Shown here: one piece after another, positions 27,348 to 37,286 of the stretch
Layout: the number at the start of each line of letters is the position of its first letter
Numbering within the stretch: position 1 is the stretch's first letter
Assembly (NCBI GenBank): GCA_964369605.1
Contig: CAYJFD010000008.1
Coordinates: forward strand, 1-64,000
From: CAYJFD01 sp964369605
GTDB lineage: Bacteria; Bacteroidota; Bacteroidia; Bacteroidales; UBA932
Reading direction: 5' to 3'
Length of the DNA stretch: 64,000 bases
Program-made: the position numbers and the translations under genes
Notes under the pieces: generated by a model
Database searches by the model: none
The model's input: the letters and a program-made list of their open reading frames with translations, nothing else
What the model was told of the DNA's origin: nothing

Positions 27348-28943
27348 TTATTGATTTGTTATTGTTTCATTTAAAATTTCTATCGCCTTAATATAGATTT
27401 GATCCTCATACTGATTCATAATCCTATAAAATGAGTCAGAAGACACAATCTTACTTCCGATTAAGGCTTTCACATAATTAGAGATATCCCTCCTGGATAT
27501 ATCTATATCCTCTTGTTTTGATTCTATCCCTTTAGATTCAGCAAATATAAGTAATTCTCCAAATAATTCATCATCTACTACAAACTCTTGATTGAAAGTA
27601 GCAAAATCCGGATACTTTCTTACCCACTGCTTTCTTTTCTTATCAACCTTTTGATTCACAAACTCTATTACCACACCCTTTCTTAAGATTTCAGAATAAA
27701 AAGAAGAAAAGGCTGTAGTATCCCTTGGTATAAAGACATCCGGAACGACACCACCGCCACCATATATTGGTCTTTTCTCTTTCAAAGTATAATATATCGG
27801 AGAATCTGAAGTTTTAGTAGTATCCTCCTTATACATCTCATCACCTAGGTAACGACTATAAAAATTCTCATAATACTGCTGAGAATTTCCCGCCTCATAA
27901 GGAGACTGAATAGCCCTGCCAGATGGAGTATAATACTCAGCGATAGTAAGACGAAGCTCAGAGCCATCACCCAGAGGTAGCATTCTCTGCACTAGACCTT
28001 TACCAAAAGTTCTTCGACCTATAATCGTTCCTCTATCCTGATCCTGAATAGCCCCAGCTACGATTTCACTTGCTGAAGCAGAATTCTCATCTACTAGCAC
28101 ACAAAGAGGTATATCCATATAAGCTCCAAAACCATTTGCATACTCATCGATACGCGATACAGCTCGTCCTTCAACATAAACAATTAAATCCCCCTTACCT
28201 AGAAACTCATTCACTATATCTATCGCAACATTTAGAAACCCGCCACTATTCCCTCTTAGGTCAAGTATTAGCCCCTTCGGGGCAATATCGCTAATTTCAG
28301 AGAGCGCCTTTATCATTTCTAGGTGCGAAGTAGCTGCGAAGCGACTTAACTTAACATAGTGAATTCCTGGAGCAGCCTGATAGGCAGCCTCCATACTGTG
28401 AATTGGAATCTTATCTCTTACTACAAGAAATTCAAGGGCTTCAGAAGAAGAAGTTCTTAAAATTTGAAGAGTAACTTTTGTTCCCTTCTTGCCTCTGAGA
28501 TACTTCCTTACTTGCTCGTTAGTCAAAGACACACCTGCTACGAGCTCCGAGTCGATCTTAACTATCTTATCTCCAGCCATTATTCCAACCTTCTCAGAAG
28601 GACCACCATGTATCACACCCTGAACCGTTAACGTATCATTGATGATGGCAAACTCTATACCAACACCTTCAAACTCAGCATCTAGAGGTTCATTTGCTGA
28701 CGCTACATTATCAGCTGTAATATAAGAAGAATGAGGATCTAATGCTAGTACTGATTCGATTATAGCTCTATCAACTATTTTTTTAAAATCTACAGTATCC
28801 ACATAATAAGTATCAAGATATCGAAGCAAGGTAGTATACCTACCTGCTGCCTGTTTCATAGTTTCAGCCTCTTGTGCTAATAGCCTTGTACTTGTCAATA
28901 CTACTGCAAAAATAATAGTAAATATATGTCTATTTTTTTTCAT
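27348..28943 (-). CDS. S41 family C-terminal processing peptidase
   Basis: A 531-residue protein with a signal peptide, an N-terminal helical region, a PDZ domain (about residues 95-170, GGPSEKVGIMAGDKIVKID) and the tail-specific protease domain. The catalytic serine is in ENSASASEIVAGAIQD and the lysine in GRRTFGKGLVQRM. Similar periplasmic CtpA/Prc enzymes trim envelope proteins or regulate cell-wall hydrolases. The gene heads an operon with the unknown secreted protein. A -7 box TAACTTTG on the minus strand lies at 28964-28971. Confidence 0.93.
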   Translation of the reverse strand: MKKNRHIFTIIFAVVLTSTRLLAQEAETMKQAAGRYTTLLRYLDTYYVDTVDFKKIVDRAIIESVLALDPHSSYITADNVASANEPLDAEFEGVGIEFAIINDTLTVQGVIHGGPSEKVGIMAGDKIVKIDSELVAGVSLTNEQVRKYLRGKKGTKVTLQILRTSSSEALEFLVVRDKIPIHSMEAAYQAAPGIHYVKLSRFAATSHLEMIKALSEISDIAPKGLILDLRGNSGGFLNVAIDIVNEFLGKGDLIVYVEGRAVSRIDEYANGFGAYMDIPLCVLVDENSASASEIVAGAIQDQDRGTIIGRRTFGKGLVQRMLPLGDGSELRLTIAEYYTPSGRAIQSPYEAGNSQQYYENFYSRYLGDEMYKEDTTKTSDSPIYYTLKEKRPIYGGGGVVPDVFIPRDTTAFSSFYSEILRKGVVIEFVNQKVDKKRKQWVRKYPDFATFNQEFVVDDELFGELLIFAESKGIESKQEDIDISRRDISNYVKALIGSKIVSSDSFYRIMNQYEDQIYIKAIEILNETITNQ

Positions 28944-29018
28944 TATATATGCCTTTTAAAATACAAAGTTAATAATAATTTACTACCTTAGAGCCCGAAT
29001 ACTAAAACTACAAAGAAT

Positions 29019-29471
29019 ATGAAAAAAATTTTATTACTAATCCTAGCCTTTACACTTGTTATTTTTAACTCTTGCGAAAAAGACAATGGTCAAGACACCA
29101 CTAAGTCTCCTTTCTCATTAACGCTTGATAACACAACTGAAGAATTTGCGACCGTAACGTGTTCTCCTCTTGATTTGGAGATGAAATATATCATAGGCTA
29201 TATGGATAAAGCATCCTTTGATAATATCGAAAACGAAACCAAACTAGTAGAGTACTTAGTGGCCTATTTCAGCGAGTTTGCGGCTGCCTTTGGTATGAGT
29301 ATAGGTGAATTAATTGGAGAAAACCTAGAACAGGGAGAAGTAACAAAAGATTACCCTATCGTATCTACTACAGAAGATTATATTGTCTATGTTATGGGTG
29401 TAAACTTAGACGGAGACACCCTAACTAGCACAACTGAGATAGTATCTATAGAGGTAAACGCTATAAACTAA
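29019..29471 (+). CDS. Lipoprotein of unknown function
   Basis: A 150-residue protein with a lipoprotein signal (MKKILLLILAFTLVIFNSC, cysteine at residue 19). The mature part begins with a FN3-like strand pattern (FSLTLDNTTEEFATVTCSP) and ends TTEIVSIEVNAIN. The middle resembles the beta-sandwich lipoproteins common in Bacteroidales, but no family is certain. It is followed after 14 nt by a hotdog thioesterase gene in the same direction, although a shared role is not obvious. Confidence 0.6.
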   Translation: MKKILLLILAFTLVIFNSCEKDNGQDTTKSPFSLTLDNTTEEFATVTCSPLDLEMKYIIGYMDKASFDNIENETKLVEYLVAYFSEFAAAFGMSIGELIGENLEQGEVTKDYPIVSTTEDYIVYVMGVNLDGDTLTSTTEIVSIEVNAIN

Positions 29472-29485
29472 CATTTAATATACTT

Positions 29486-29965
29486 ATGAAACGTATCCTA
29501 AATCCCTGGGCTGATCTAGAGGGCTACAACTGTATTGCCTGTGCTCCAGATAATGCTCATAGTCTTAAAATGGAGTTTTTCGAAGACGGAGATGAAATCA
29601 TTAGCCTATGGACTCCAACACATAATCATCAAGGATGGATCAACACCCTTCACGGTGGAATTCAAGCCACTATTTTAGATGAAATTTGCGCCTGGGCCGT
29701 TATTAGAAAACTGCAAACCTCTGGAGTAACTTCAAAAATGGAGGTAAAATATTTAAAGGCTGTAAGTACCCAAGATAACACTTTGACACTAAGAGCAAAA
29801 ATCACAGAACAAAGAAGAAATATAACTATCATAGAGGCAAGTATTACAGACTCCAATGGTACTATTTGCACTACTGCAGTATGTACATATTTTTGTGTAC
29901 CTGCGGACAAATTTAAACAAGACACGGGATTTAAGGGCTGCTTCACTGAAGATGAAATTATTTAA
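29486..29965 (+). CDS. PaaI-type hotdog-fold thioesterase
   Basis: A 159-residue protein of the PaaI/YbdB type. The core NHQGWINTLHGGIQATILDEICAWA contains the HGG motif and catalytic acidic residue of the family. The strands MEVKYLKAV and ITIIEASITDSNGTICTTAVC complete the hotdog. The N-terminal C-I-A-C pair (GYNCIACAPDNAHSL) is common in Bacteroidetes members. It probably cleaves an acyl-CoA thioester; the substrate is unknown. Confidence 0.85.
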   Translation: MKRILNPWADLEGYNCIACAPDNAHSLKMEFFEDGDEIISLWTPTHNHQGWINTLHGGIQATILDEICAWAVIRKLQTSGVTSKMEVKYLKAVSTQDNTLTLRAKITEQRRNITIIEASITDSNGTICTTAVCTYFCVPADKFKQDTGFKGCFTEDEII

Positions 29966-30033
29966 TTTTTTTTGCTCTACCTATTGTTTATTAATAAATT
30001 TTTACAACATTTGTCAAATTAATTAATTTAAAT

Positions 30034-30648
30034 ATGCAAAATAAACTGCAAGAATTAACAGATAAACTTTACGAACAAGGTCTATCAAAAGGTAAACAAG
30101 AAGCGCAAGAGCTAATGCAAAAAGCCCAGGCGGATTCTAAGACAATCATCGAGCAAGCAGAGCTTCAAGCTAAACAGATTTTAGAAGAAGCGAAAAAGCA
30201 AGCAGGTGAGATAATAAGTAAAACCGAAGCCGACGTAAGAATGGCGACTAAACAAAGTATTTTGGCGATTCGTCAAGAGGTGGAGAAATCTATCAACTTG
30301 AAACTAACTGCCGACAATACTAAAAATGCCCTTATGGACATTAATTTGGTGACAGATATAATTAAAACTATAGCTGCATCTTATAATCCAGAAGGATCTG
30401 AGCCTACAAGCTTAGAACTACTACTGCCTCAAGCTATCAAAGATGACTTTAATTCTAAGTATGAGAATAGTCTAAGGCAGGAACTTACAAATGGCTTAAA
30501 CATCTCTTTCTCTAAGAGTATCGGAACTGGCTTTAAGATAGGTCCTTCAAAGGAGGGTTATTTGATAAGCTTTACTGATGAAGACTTTATAAATATTTTC
30601 GCTGAATATTTAAGGCCACAAACCAAGAATCTATTATTCGAGAAATAA
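30034..30648 (+). CDS. atpE: V-type ATP synthase subunit E
   Basis: A 204-residue protein with a long N-terminal coiled coil (KQEAQELMQKAQADSKTIIE and onwards to residue 100) and a folded C-terminal domain. This is the layout of the peripheral-stalk subunit E. It is the first gene of a seven-gene V-ATPase operon and ends on the ATG of the DUF2764 gene (one-base overlap). The stalk links the A3B3 head to subunit I. No separate subunit G is seen. Confidence 0.85.
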   Translation: MQNKLQELTDKLYEQGLSKGKQEAQELMQKAQADSKTIIEQAELQAKQILEEAKKQAGEIISKTEADVRMATKQSILAIRQEVEKSINLKLTADNTKNALMDINLVTDIIKTIAASYNPEGSEPTSLELLLPQAIKDDFNSKYENSLRQELTNGLNISFSKSIGTGFKIGPSKEGYLISFTDEDFINIFAEYLRPQTKNLLFEK

Positions 30649-31244
30649 TGAACAATTATTACTACATCCTAACTGGACTTCCTTTTATCACTTCAAGTTT
30701 TGACAGTAAGGACTTTGATTACTCTAGTATTTCTACTGAGATTAAGTCTATGCTATCGGCTAAAGATATTAGGTTAGTAGAGTGGTTAGAATTTAGTTTT
30801 TCAGAGGACAACCTCGGTAGCCATTATTATCGACAAGCTGGATTATCTACTAATCTATTTATCAAAAACTACATACCATTTGACAATCAACTAAGAAATA
30901 TTATGGTTAGCCTACTGGCAAAAACACATAATAAGAAGGCTGATGACTATATGGTTGGAGAATTGGATATAGAGCTTGACGAGTATAAGGCTATTACTAA
31001 TGCCTATGCTACAAAAAATATCATAGACAGAGAGAAACAAATTGACCGCATCCGCTGGGAGAAAATCTCAGAGATAGTAAACTTTGAATACTTCACTATC
31101 AATAATATACTTGCCTTTCTTGCAAAAGCAAAACTTATCGACAGATGGAGTAAAATGGATAATGAACAAGGTGCTATATTATTCAAACAGTTTGTTGATG
31201 AAGTAAGAGGCACATTTAAAGGAATAAATAAAGAAGAAATATAA
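30648..31244 (+). CDS. DUF2764 protein of the V-ATPase operon
   Basis: A 198-residue protein matching DUF2764, which occurs almost only inside V-ATPase operons of Bacteroidetes, spirochaetes and related bacteria. It begins NNYYYILTGLPFITSSFD and is otherwise helical. Its position between E and A, where subunit C often lies, and the absence of a recognisable C subunit suggest it fills the role of C (linking rotor or stalk to the membrane ring). This is inference from context; it overlaps subunit E by one base and subunit A follows after 1 nt. Confidence 0.8.
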   Translation: MNNYYYILTGLPFITSSFDSKDFDYSSISTEIKSMLSAKDIRLVEWLEFSFSEDNLGSHYYRQAGLSTNLFIKNYIPFDNQLRNIMVSLLAKTHNKKADDYMVGELDIELDEYKAITNAYATKNIIDREKQIDRIRWEKISEIVNFEYFTINNILAFLAKAKLIDRWSKMDNEQGAILFKQFVDEVRGTFKGINKEEI

Positions 31245-31245
31245 A

Positions 31246-33003
31246 ATGGAAACAAAAACCACAGGTAAAGTTACTGGCATCATTGCCAATCTTGTTACAG
31301 TAGAGGTAGATGCTCCTGTTGCTCAGAATGAGATTTGTTATATACATTCTGGTGGTACTAAGCTAATGGCTGAGGTAATCAAGGTCGCTGGAAAAAATGT
31401 CTTCGTCCAAGTATATGAGAGTACGAGGGGATTAAAAAATGGCGACATTGTTGACTTTGATGGTCACATGCTCGAGGTTGAACTAGGACCTGGCTTGTTA
31501 TCAAGCAATTATGATGGACTTCAAAATAATCTAGCAACTATGGATAGTGTGTTCCTAGAAAGAGGAGAATACACAGCAGCTCTAGATTATGAAAAGATAT
31601 GGGATTTTAAACCTCTAGCAAAAGTTGGCGACGAGGTAGTAGCTGGAGACTGGCTAGGAGAAGTAATGGAAGGATGGTTATCTCATAAGATAATGGTACC
31701 TTTCTCATTCAAAGGAAAATACACTGTTAAATCCATCATATCTGAATCTTCGAAGAAAGTTAATGACACTGTAGCTGTCATCACTAATCAAAGTGGAGAA
31801 GAATTAAATGTCACTATGGTACAAAGATGGCCAGTAAAGGTTGCTATCGAAGTTCATAGAGAAAAACCTAGACCATATAAGATTATGGAGACAGGTGTTA
31901 GATGTATAGATACTCTTAACCCTATCGCTGACGGTGGTACAGGATTTATCCCAGGACCTTTTGGATGCGGCAAGACAGTGCTTCAGCACGCTATAGCAAA
32001 GCAAGGAGAAGCTGACGTTATCGTTATGGCAGCCTGCGGAGAGCGTGCAAATGAGGTGGTAGAGATTTTTACAGAGTTCCCAGAACTAATAGACTCAAGA
32101 ACTGGACGCTCTCTAATGGAAAGAACTACTATTATTTGTAACACTTCAAATATGCCAGTAGCAGCAAGGGAGGCATCAGTATACACGGCGATGACTATTT
32201 GCGAGTATTATCGTGCTATGGGACTTAGAGTTCTTCTTCTTGCCGATTCGACATCACGTTGGGCTCAAGCTCTTAGAGAGATGTCTAATCGTATGGAGGA
32301 ATTACCTGGAGCAGATGCTTTCCCTGTAGACCTATCAGCTATTATTTCTAGTTTCTACGCTAGAGCTGGTATAGTGATTCTTAACAATGGTGAAACTGGA
32401 GCTGTAACATTTATCGGAACTGTGTCCCCTGCAGGTGGTAACCTTAAAGAGCCTGTTACTGAATCTACTAAGAAGGCTGCTAGATGCTTCTATGCACTTT
32501 CTCAGAACCGTGCAGATAAAAAACGCTACCCTGCCGTTGACCCTATTGACTCATATTCAAAATACCTTGAGTATCCAGAAATCGTATCTTATCTAAATTC
32601 TACTATAGATCCTAAATGGGTAGATAAGGTTATGGAAACTAAAAATATTATACTTAGAGGTAAAGAAGTATATGAGCAAATTAATATCTTAGGTGACGAC
32701 GGAGTTCCTCTATCTTACCACGAAACATATTGGAAGTCGGAACTTATTGATTTTGTCATCCTTCAACAAGATGCGTTTGACAGTATAGACGCTGTAACAC
32801 CTCTTGAAAGACAAGAGTTTATGCTTACAAAGGTTCTTGAATCTTGTAATGCAAAACATAAATTTGAGAACTTTGAGGAATGTTCAAATCATTTCAAGAA
32901 TCTAATAAATCTGTTCAGGCAGATGAATTATTCTGAATTTAAGAGTGAAGACTTCAACAAATACTTAGGTCAAATAGATAAAATCATAGGCGATGACAAA
33001 TAA
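31246..33003 (+). CDS. atpA: V-type ATP synthase catalytic subunit A
   Basis: A 585-residue catalytic subunit. The P-loop GPFGCGKTVLQHAIA lies near residue 240, preceded by the non-homologous insert typical of V/A-type A subunits. MAACGERANEVVEIFTEFPE and LLADSTSRWAQALREMSNRM hold catalytic and Walker B elements. It hydrolyses or makes ATP in the A3B3 head. The gene overlaps subunit B by 11 nt. Confidence 0.97.
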   Translation: METKTTGKVTGIIANLVTVEVDAPVAQNEICYIHSGGTKLMAEVIKVAGKNVFVQVYESTRGLKNGDIVDFDGHMLEVELGPGLLSSNYDGLQNNLATMDSVFLERGEYTAALDYEKIWDFKPLAKVGDEVVAGDWLGEVMEGWLSHKIMVPFSFKGKYTVKSIISESSKKVNDTVAVITNQSGEELNVTMVQRWPVKVAIEVHREKPRPYKIMETGVRCIDTLNPIADGGTGFIPGPFGCGKTVLQHAIAKQGEADVIVMAACGERANEVVEIFTEFPELIDSRTGRSLMERTTIICNTSNMPVAAREASVYTAMTICEYYRAMGLRVLLLADSTSRWAQALREMSNRMEELPGADAFPVDLSAIISSFYARAGIVILNNGETGAVTFIGTVSPAGGNLKEPVTESTKKAARCFYALSQNRADKKRYPAVDPIDSYSKYLEYPEIVSYLNSTIDPKWVDKVMETKNIILRGKEVYEQINILGDDGVPLSYHETYWKSELIDFVILQQDAFDSIDAVTPLERQEFMLTKVLESCNAKHKFENFEECSNHFKNLINLFRQMNYSEFKSEDFNKYLGQIDKIIGDDK

Positions 33004-34318
33004 AGCATATCAAAGAATATATACACGCCTTGAGGCTATTACCAAGGCTACTGTTTCACTAAAGGCTCAAGGCATTAGTAATGATGAGCTAGCTACAGTG
33101 GATGGAAGACTTTCCCAAGTCGTTAAGATGAAGGGAGAATTAGTCACTCTTCAGGTATTCAAAGGAACAGAGGGTATCCCTACAAATGCAGAAGTTGTAT
33201 TTTTTGGAGAAGCACCTGCACTTAATGTTAGTGATGACCTAGCTGGTAGATTTTTTAATGCCTACGGCGATCCTATTGACGGGGGTCCTGCTATCGATGG
33301 TGAGAGAAGATATATCGGAGGCCCATCTGTAAATCCATATAAGAGAAAGCAACCATCTGAGTTAATACCTACTGGTATAGCAGGTATTGACTTAAATAAT
33401 ACTCTGGTATCTGGTCAAAAGATTCCTTTCTTTGCAAACTCTGACCAGCCTTATAACCAAGTTATGGCGCAAGTAGCCCTAAGAGCTGATGTTGATAAGA
33501 TTATCCTTGGAGGTATGGGTCTATCTAATGATGACTACTTATATTACAAGCAAACTTTTGAAGGTGCAGGAGCACTTAATAAAATCATAAGTTTCGTGAA
33601 TACGACTGAGCAGCCACCTGTTGAGCGTCTACTTATTCCTGACATGGCACTTTCCGCAGCTGAGTATTTCGCTGTAGATAAAAATGAAAAGGTGTTAGTA
33701 CTTTTAACAGATATGACTCTGTACGCAGATGCCCTATCAATCGTAAGTAATAGAATGGACCAGATTCCGTCTAAGGACTCTATGCCAGGATCATTATATT
33801 CTGATTTGGCAAAGATCTATGAGAAAGCTGTACAGTTACCAAATGGAGGTTCTATAACTATCATCGCGGTTACAACACTTAATGACGGAGACATCACACA
33901 CGCCATCCCTGATAATACTGGTTATATTACTGAGGGACAGCTTTTCCTTCGTAACGATACAGATACTGGAAAAGTTATCATCGACCCTTTCCGTTCTCTT
34001 TCCCGTCTAAAACAACTAGTTATAGGTAAGAAGACTCGCGAGGATCACGGTCAGGTTATGAATACAGCGGTTAGGCTTTATGCAGATGCTGCTAACGCAA
34101 AGACGAAACTTGAGAATGGTTTCGACCTTAGTGACTATGATAATAGATGTTTGGAATATGCTAAGGACTATTCAAATAAATTACTTGCTATCGACGTTAA
34201 CATACCTATCGAGCAGATGTTAGATACTGCCTGGGAATTATTTAGTAAGTATTTTACCCCGATTGAGACAGGTATTAAACAAGCACTTATCGATAAATAT
34301 TGGAAAGAAGTTAAATAA
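32993..34318 (+). CDS. atpB: V-type ATP synthase subunit B
   Basis: A 441-residue regulatory, non-catalytic nucleotide-binding subunit. It has no consensus P-loop (ALNKIISFVNTTEQPPVERL follows the equivalent region) but keeps MPGSLYSDLAKIYEKA, the GSITIIAVTTLNDGDITHAIP loop, and the C-terminal helical domain. It alternates with subunit A in the head. It overlaps A by 11 nt; D begins 3 nt after it. Confidence 0.97.
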   Translation: MTNKAYQRIYTRLEAITKATVSLKAQGISNDELATVDGRLSQVVKMKGELVTLQVFKGTEGIPTNAEVVFFGEAPALNVSDDLAGRFFNAYGDPIDGGPAIDGERRYIGGPSVNPYKRKQPSELIPTGIAGIDLNNTLVSGQKIPFFANSDQPYNQVMAQVALRADVDKIILGGMGLSNDDYLYYKQTFEGAGALNKIISFVNTTEQPPVERLLIPDMALSAAEYFAVDKNEKVLVLLTDMTLYADALSIVSNRMDQIPSKDSMPGSLYSDLAKIYEKAVQLPNGGSITIIAVTTLNDGDITHAIPDNTGYITEGQLFLRNDTDTGKVIIDPFRSLSRLKQLVIGKKTREDHGQVMNTAVRLYADAANAKTKLENGFDLSDYDNRCLEYAKDYSNKLLAIDVNIPIEQMLDTAWELFSKYFTPIETGIKQALIDKYWKEVK

Positions 34319-34320
34319 CT

Positions 34321-34929
34321 ATGGCTATAAAATTCCAATTTAATAAAACATCTCTTAACGATCTTAACAAGCAGTTGAAGATCAGAAAGAATGCGCTCCC
34401 TACCCTTAAGAACAAAGAATCCGCTTTGAGACTTGAGGTAAAGAAGGCGAAGCAGCGTTCTGAGAGTTTATTGGAACAGCTAGAGACTTCTCTTAAAGAA
34501 TATAACTACCTTAATGGTATATGGACTGAGTTTCAGCCAAACTTAATTAGTGTGAAGGATGTGGATCTAGAGATTATTAAGATAGCTGGTGTCAAGGTTC
34601 CTGAGCTTAAAGAGGTGATATATGAAATCCAAGAGTTTGATTTATTCAAAAAACCCACGTGGTACTACGATGGGATGCAAATTCTCAAAGATTTAGCCCA
34701 GATAGGTATAGAGTCAGAGATTTGCTCAGAGAAAAGTAGACTGCTTGATTATTCACGAAAGAAAACTACTCAGAAGGTAAATCTTTATGAGAAGGTACAA
34801 ATTCCTGGATATCAAGAGGCTATCTTAAAGATCAAACGCTATATGGAGGATGAAGAGAATCTGTCAAAAGCTGCTCAGAAGATTGTAAAAATAAGACATG
34901 AATTAGAAGAACAGGAGGCTGAACTATGA
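34321..34929 (+). CDS. atpD: V-type ATP synthase subunit D
   Basis: A 202-residue protein dominated by two long helices (start KFQFNKTSLNDLNKQLKIRK, C-terminal RYMEDEENLSKAAQKIVKIR), as expected of the central rotor shaft subunit D, which rotates inside the A3B3 head. It lies 3 nt after B and overlaps subunit I by 4 nt (ATGA). No subunit F partner is seen in the operon. Confidence 0.88.
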   Translation: MAIKFQFNKTSLNDLNKQLKIRKNALPTLKNKESALRLEVKKAKQRSESLLEQLETSLKEYNYLNGIWTEFQPNLISVKDVDLEIIKIAGVKVPELKEVIYEIQEFDLFKKPTWYYDGMQILKDLAQIGIESEICSEKSRLLDYSRKKTTQKVNLYEKVQIPGYQEAILKIKRYMEDEENLSKAAQKIVKIRHELEEQEAEL

Positions 34930-36716
34930 TACATAAGATGACGAAATATTCAATAGTTCTACTTTCAAGTGAACTAGATAGTTTCCTTTCTAGCGTCCAA
35001 GATTTAGGTCTGGTAGATATTACACGCTCACAGCGCCCTATCGATCCGAGATCGAAAGAGATTCTAGATACTATTACTAGGTACAAGAAGGTGCTTCGCT
35101 CTATTGAGCTTATTAAAGCTGAGAAACTAGAGGGATCTGCTAAACTAGAATTTAGCTCTGATGACTTATTAGATTCTGTCGAACAAATTCTAGCTAAAAG
35201 GATCACTATTAAAAATAATCTCTACTCCCTTAGGGCTGAATTAGTAAAGGCTCAAATTTGGGGAGACTATCACCAAGAAGATCTTATAAGAATAGATCAA
35301 CTAGGATATGAACCTCACTTCTTTGGTATAAAGGCGAAGAAGTATAAGAAAGAATGGGAGGAACTCTACCCTATTCAGATTCTTAATGAGACCGGTGATA
35401 GAGTGTTCTTTGTAGTTTTATCTCCTAAGGGTGAAGAATTAAGCTTCCCTATTAATCCTGATAAATTCCCAGAAAGACCAGAGGCTAGTATTATCGAGGA
35501 AATAGATAGAAACATCATTTTGGAGGAGGAAAATCTTTCACATTGCGCAGCACTACCTCAGCTAACAGAGCAGATAAATATCATTTGCTCAGAGCTAGAG
35601 GAGAAACTTGAACTCTACCTTGCAAATGTTGCAAGTAAGAAGGAAGGCGAAGACACTATTGCTGTTTTGGAGGGTTTTGCGATGACAAAGTTAGATGCTA
35701 GTATTTCTTCCTTCCTTGATTCAAGTAGCGCTATCTATATTAAGGAAAAAGCTAAGGCTGAAGATAATCCTCCAGTGAAGTTGAAAAATAACTTTTTCAC
35801 TAGACCATTCGAGATAATCGGGAATCTATATATGCTTCCTAAATATAACGAGGTGGATTTGACGCCATACTTCGCACCATTCTATATGATGTTCTTTGGA
35901 CTTTGTCTAGGAGATATGGGCTATGGTTTAGTTCTTTTACTAGTTGGTCTTATCGCATCATTTGCGATGCCTTCTATGAAGAATTATGCTTCACTTATTA
36001 TCTTCTTAGGTATAGGTACTATAATTATGCCTCTACTTAGTGGAACATTCTTCGGTATGAAACTTTATGATTTTATAGACCTTCCTGAAGGTATAAATGC
36101 CCTATTTTTCACTGATATCCAAATGTTTTGGTTTGGAATTTTATTCGGTATAGTGCATATTATATTTGCTAAATTAATTAAGGCGATAGATAGTTTTGCT
36201 AAAAAACAGTGGGACAGCGGCTTAACTAATATAGGCTGGTCACTAGTCATAGTGGTTGTTACTTTTATTTACGCACAAAGCGAGATAGGTCGAGTACTTC
36301 TTCCTAACACACTAGCTATGATAATGCTAGTTTTAGGTATTCTACTTGTAGTCTTCTGCAGTAAACCAAACAAGAAGTTTTATCTACGTATTATAGGTCT
36401 TTCTTCTCTCTACGATATTACTGGTATATTTGGGGATGTACTCTCATATATCCGTTTATTCGGACTTGGTACTGCTGGAGCAATACTTGGAATGGTAGTA
36501 AACTCTGTAGCGATGCAGATGTCAGGACTACCATATATTGGGTGGGGTTTAACTATCATCACTCTTATTGTAGGGCACGTTGCCGTATTAGCACTTAGCT
36601 CACTGGGTGCTTTTGTTCACCCTATGCGTTTAACTTTTGTGGAATTCTACAAAAATGCAGAATTTACTGGAGGTGGACGTGAATTTAAGCCATTAAAAAA
36701 ACAAAAAAATAAATAA
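34926..36716 (+). CDS. atpI: V-type ATP synthase subunit I
   Basis: A 596-residue membrane subunit (equivalent to subunit a). The N-terminal 300 residues are soluble and helical and bind the stalk. The C-terminal half has about seven to eight membrane helices beginning YFAPFYMMFFGLCLGDMGYG. The segment GDVLSYIRLFGLGTAGAIL contains the arginine that faces the ring glutamate, and LGAFVHPMRLTFVEFYKNA closes the domain. It provides the ion half-channels. The overlap with D indicates tight coupling. Confidence 0.95.
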   Translation: MIHKMTKYSIVLLSSELDSFLSSVQDLGLVDITRSQRPIDPRSKEILDTITRYKKVLRSIELIKAEKLEGSAKLEFSSDDLLDSVEQILAKRITIKNNLYSLRAELVKAQIWGDYHQEDLIRIDQLGYEPHFFGIKAKKYKKEWEELYPIQILNETGDRVFFVVLSPKGEELSFPINPDKFPERPEASIIEEIDRNIILEEENLSHCAALPQLTEQINIICSELEEKLELYLANVASKKEGEDTIAVLEGFAMTKLDASISSFLDSSSAIYIKEKAKAEDNPPVKLKNNFFTRPFEIIGNLYMLPKYNEVDLTPYFAPFYMMFFGLCLGDMGYGLVLLLVGLIASFAMPSMKNYASLIIFLGIGTIIMPLLSGTFFGMKLYDFIDLPEGINALFFTDIQMFWFGILFGIVHIIFAKLIKAIDSFAKKQWDSGLTNIGWSLVIVVVTFIYAQSEIGRVLLPNTLAMIMLVLGILLVVFCSKPNKKFYLRIIGLSSLYDITGIFGDVLSYIRLFGLGTAGAILGMVVNSVAMQMSGLPYIGWGLTIITLIVGHVAVLALSSLGAFVHPMRLTFVEFYKNAEFTGGGREFKPLKKQKNK

Positions 36717-36758
36717 ACTATTCAAATTAAAAAAAACAATTAAAAATTAATAAACATT

Positions 36759-37211
36759 ATGGAACAATTACCTTTAATTTTAGCATACTCTGGCTCGGCT
36801 ATTATGCTTACTCTAGCTTGTATCGGAAGTGCTATGGGTGTTACTATTGGTGGAAACACAGCTGTAGCTGGCCTTAAAAAGAACCCTGATATGTTCGGTT
36901 CAGCGATGCTTCTTTGTGCTCTTCCATCTACTCAAGGACTTTATGGTTTCGCTGGTTTCTTCCTAGTACTTAATGCTCTTAGCTCACTAGAAGTAGCCCT
37001 TACTCTTAATCAAGGTCTTGCTATCTTTGCAGCAGCTTTAGCTACTGGTTTTGTTGGTTATTTCTCTGCTGTTAAACAAGCTCGTCTTGTAGCAAACGGT
37101 ATCAACGAGATGGCTAATGGTCAAGATGTATTCGTTAAGACTATGATCCTTGCTGTATTCCCAGAGTTATATGCGATCTTAGCATTTGCGTCTGTGTTCT
37201 TAGCACTATAA
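36759..37211 (+). CDS. atpK: V-type ATP synthase subunit K (proteolipid ring)
   Basis: A 150-residue duplicated hairpin with four membrane helices. The carboxylate is in the fourth helix (FPELYAIL, Glu136). The residues Leu55, Thr58, Gln59, Gln107 and Glu136 line up in type and spacing with the sodium ligands of Enterococcus hirae NtpK (Leu61, Thr64, Gln65, Gln110, Glu139), so the ring probably carries Na+. The first hairpin has Gln where the ion-binding acid would be. It is the last gene of the operon; a long hairpin follows. Confidence 0.94.
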   Translation: MEQLPLILAYSGSAIMLTLACIGSAMGVTIGGNTAVAGLKKNPDMFGSAMLLCALPSTQGLYGFAGFFLVLNALSSLEVALTLNQGLAIFAAALATGFVGYFSAVKQARLVANGINEMANGQDVFVKTMILAVFPELYAILAFASVFLAL

Positions 37212-37229
37212 TTAGATTTATAAATATTT

Positions 37230-37271
37230 TTACCTTACAACACTCCTTTTTAGGATGCTGTTGTAAGGTAA
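37230..37271 (+). terminator. Hairpin ending the V-ATPase operon
   Basis: A perfect 13-bp stem, TTACCTTACAACA with TGTTGTAAGGTAA, has a 16-nt loop but no strong T tract. It lies 18 nt past atpK and 15 nt before the next ATG. Confidence 0.7.
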
Positions 37272-37286
37272 ATTATTTAAGTATAG

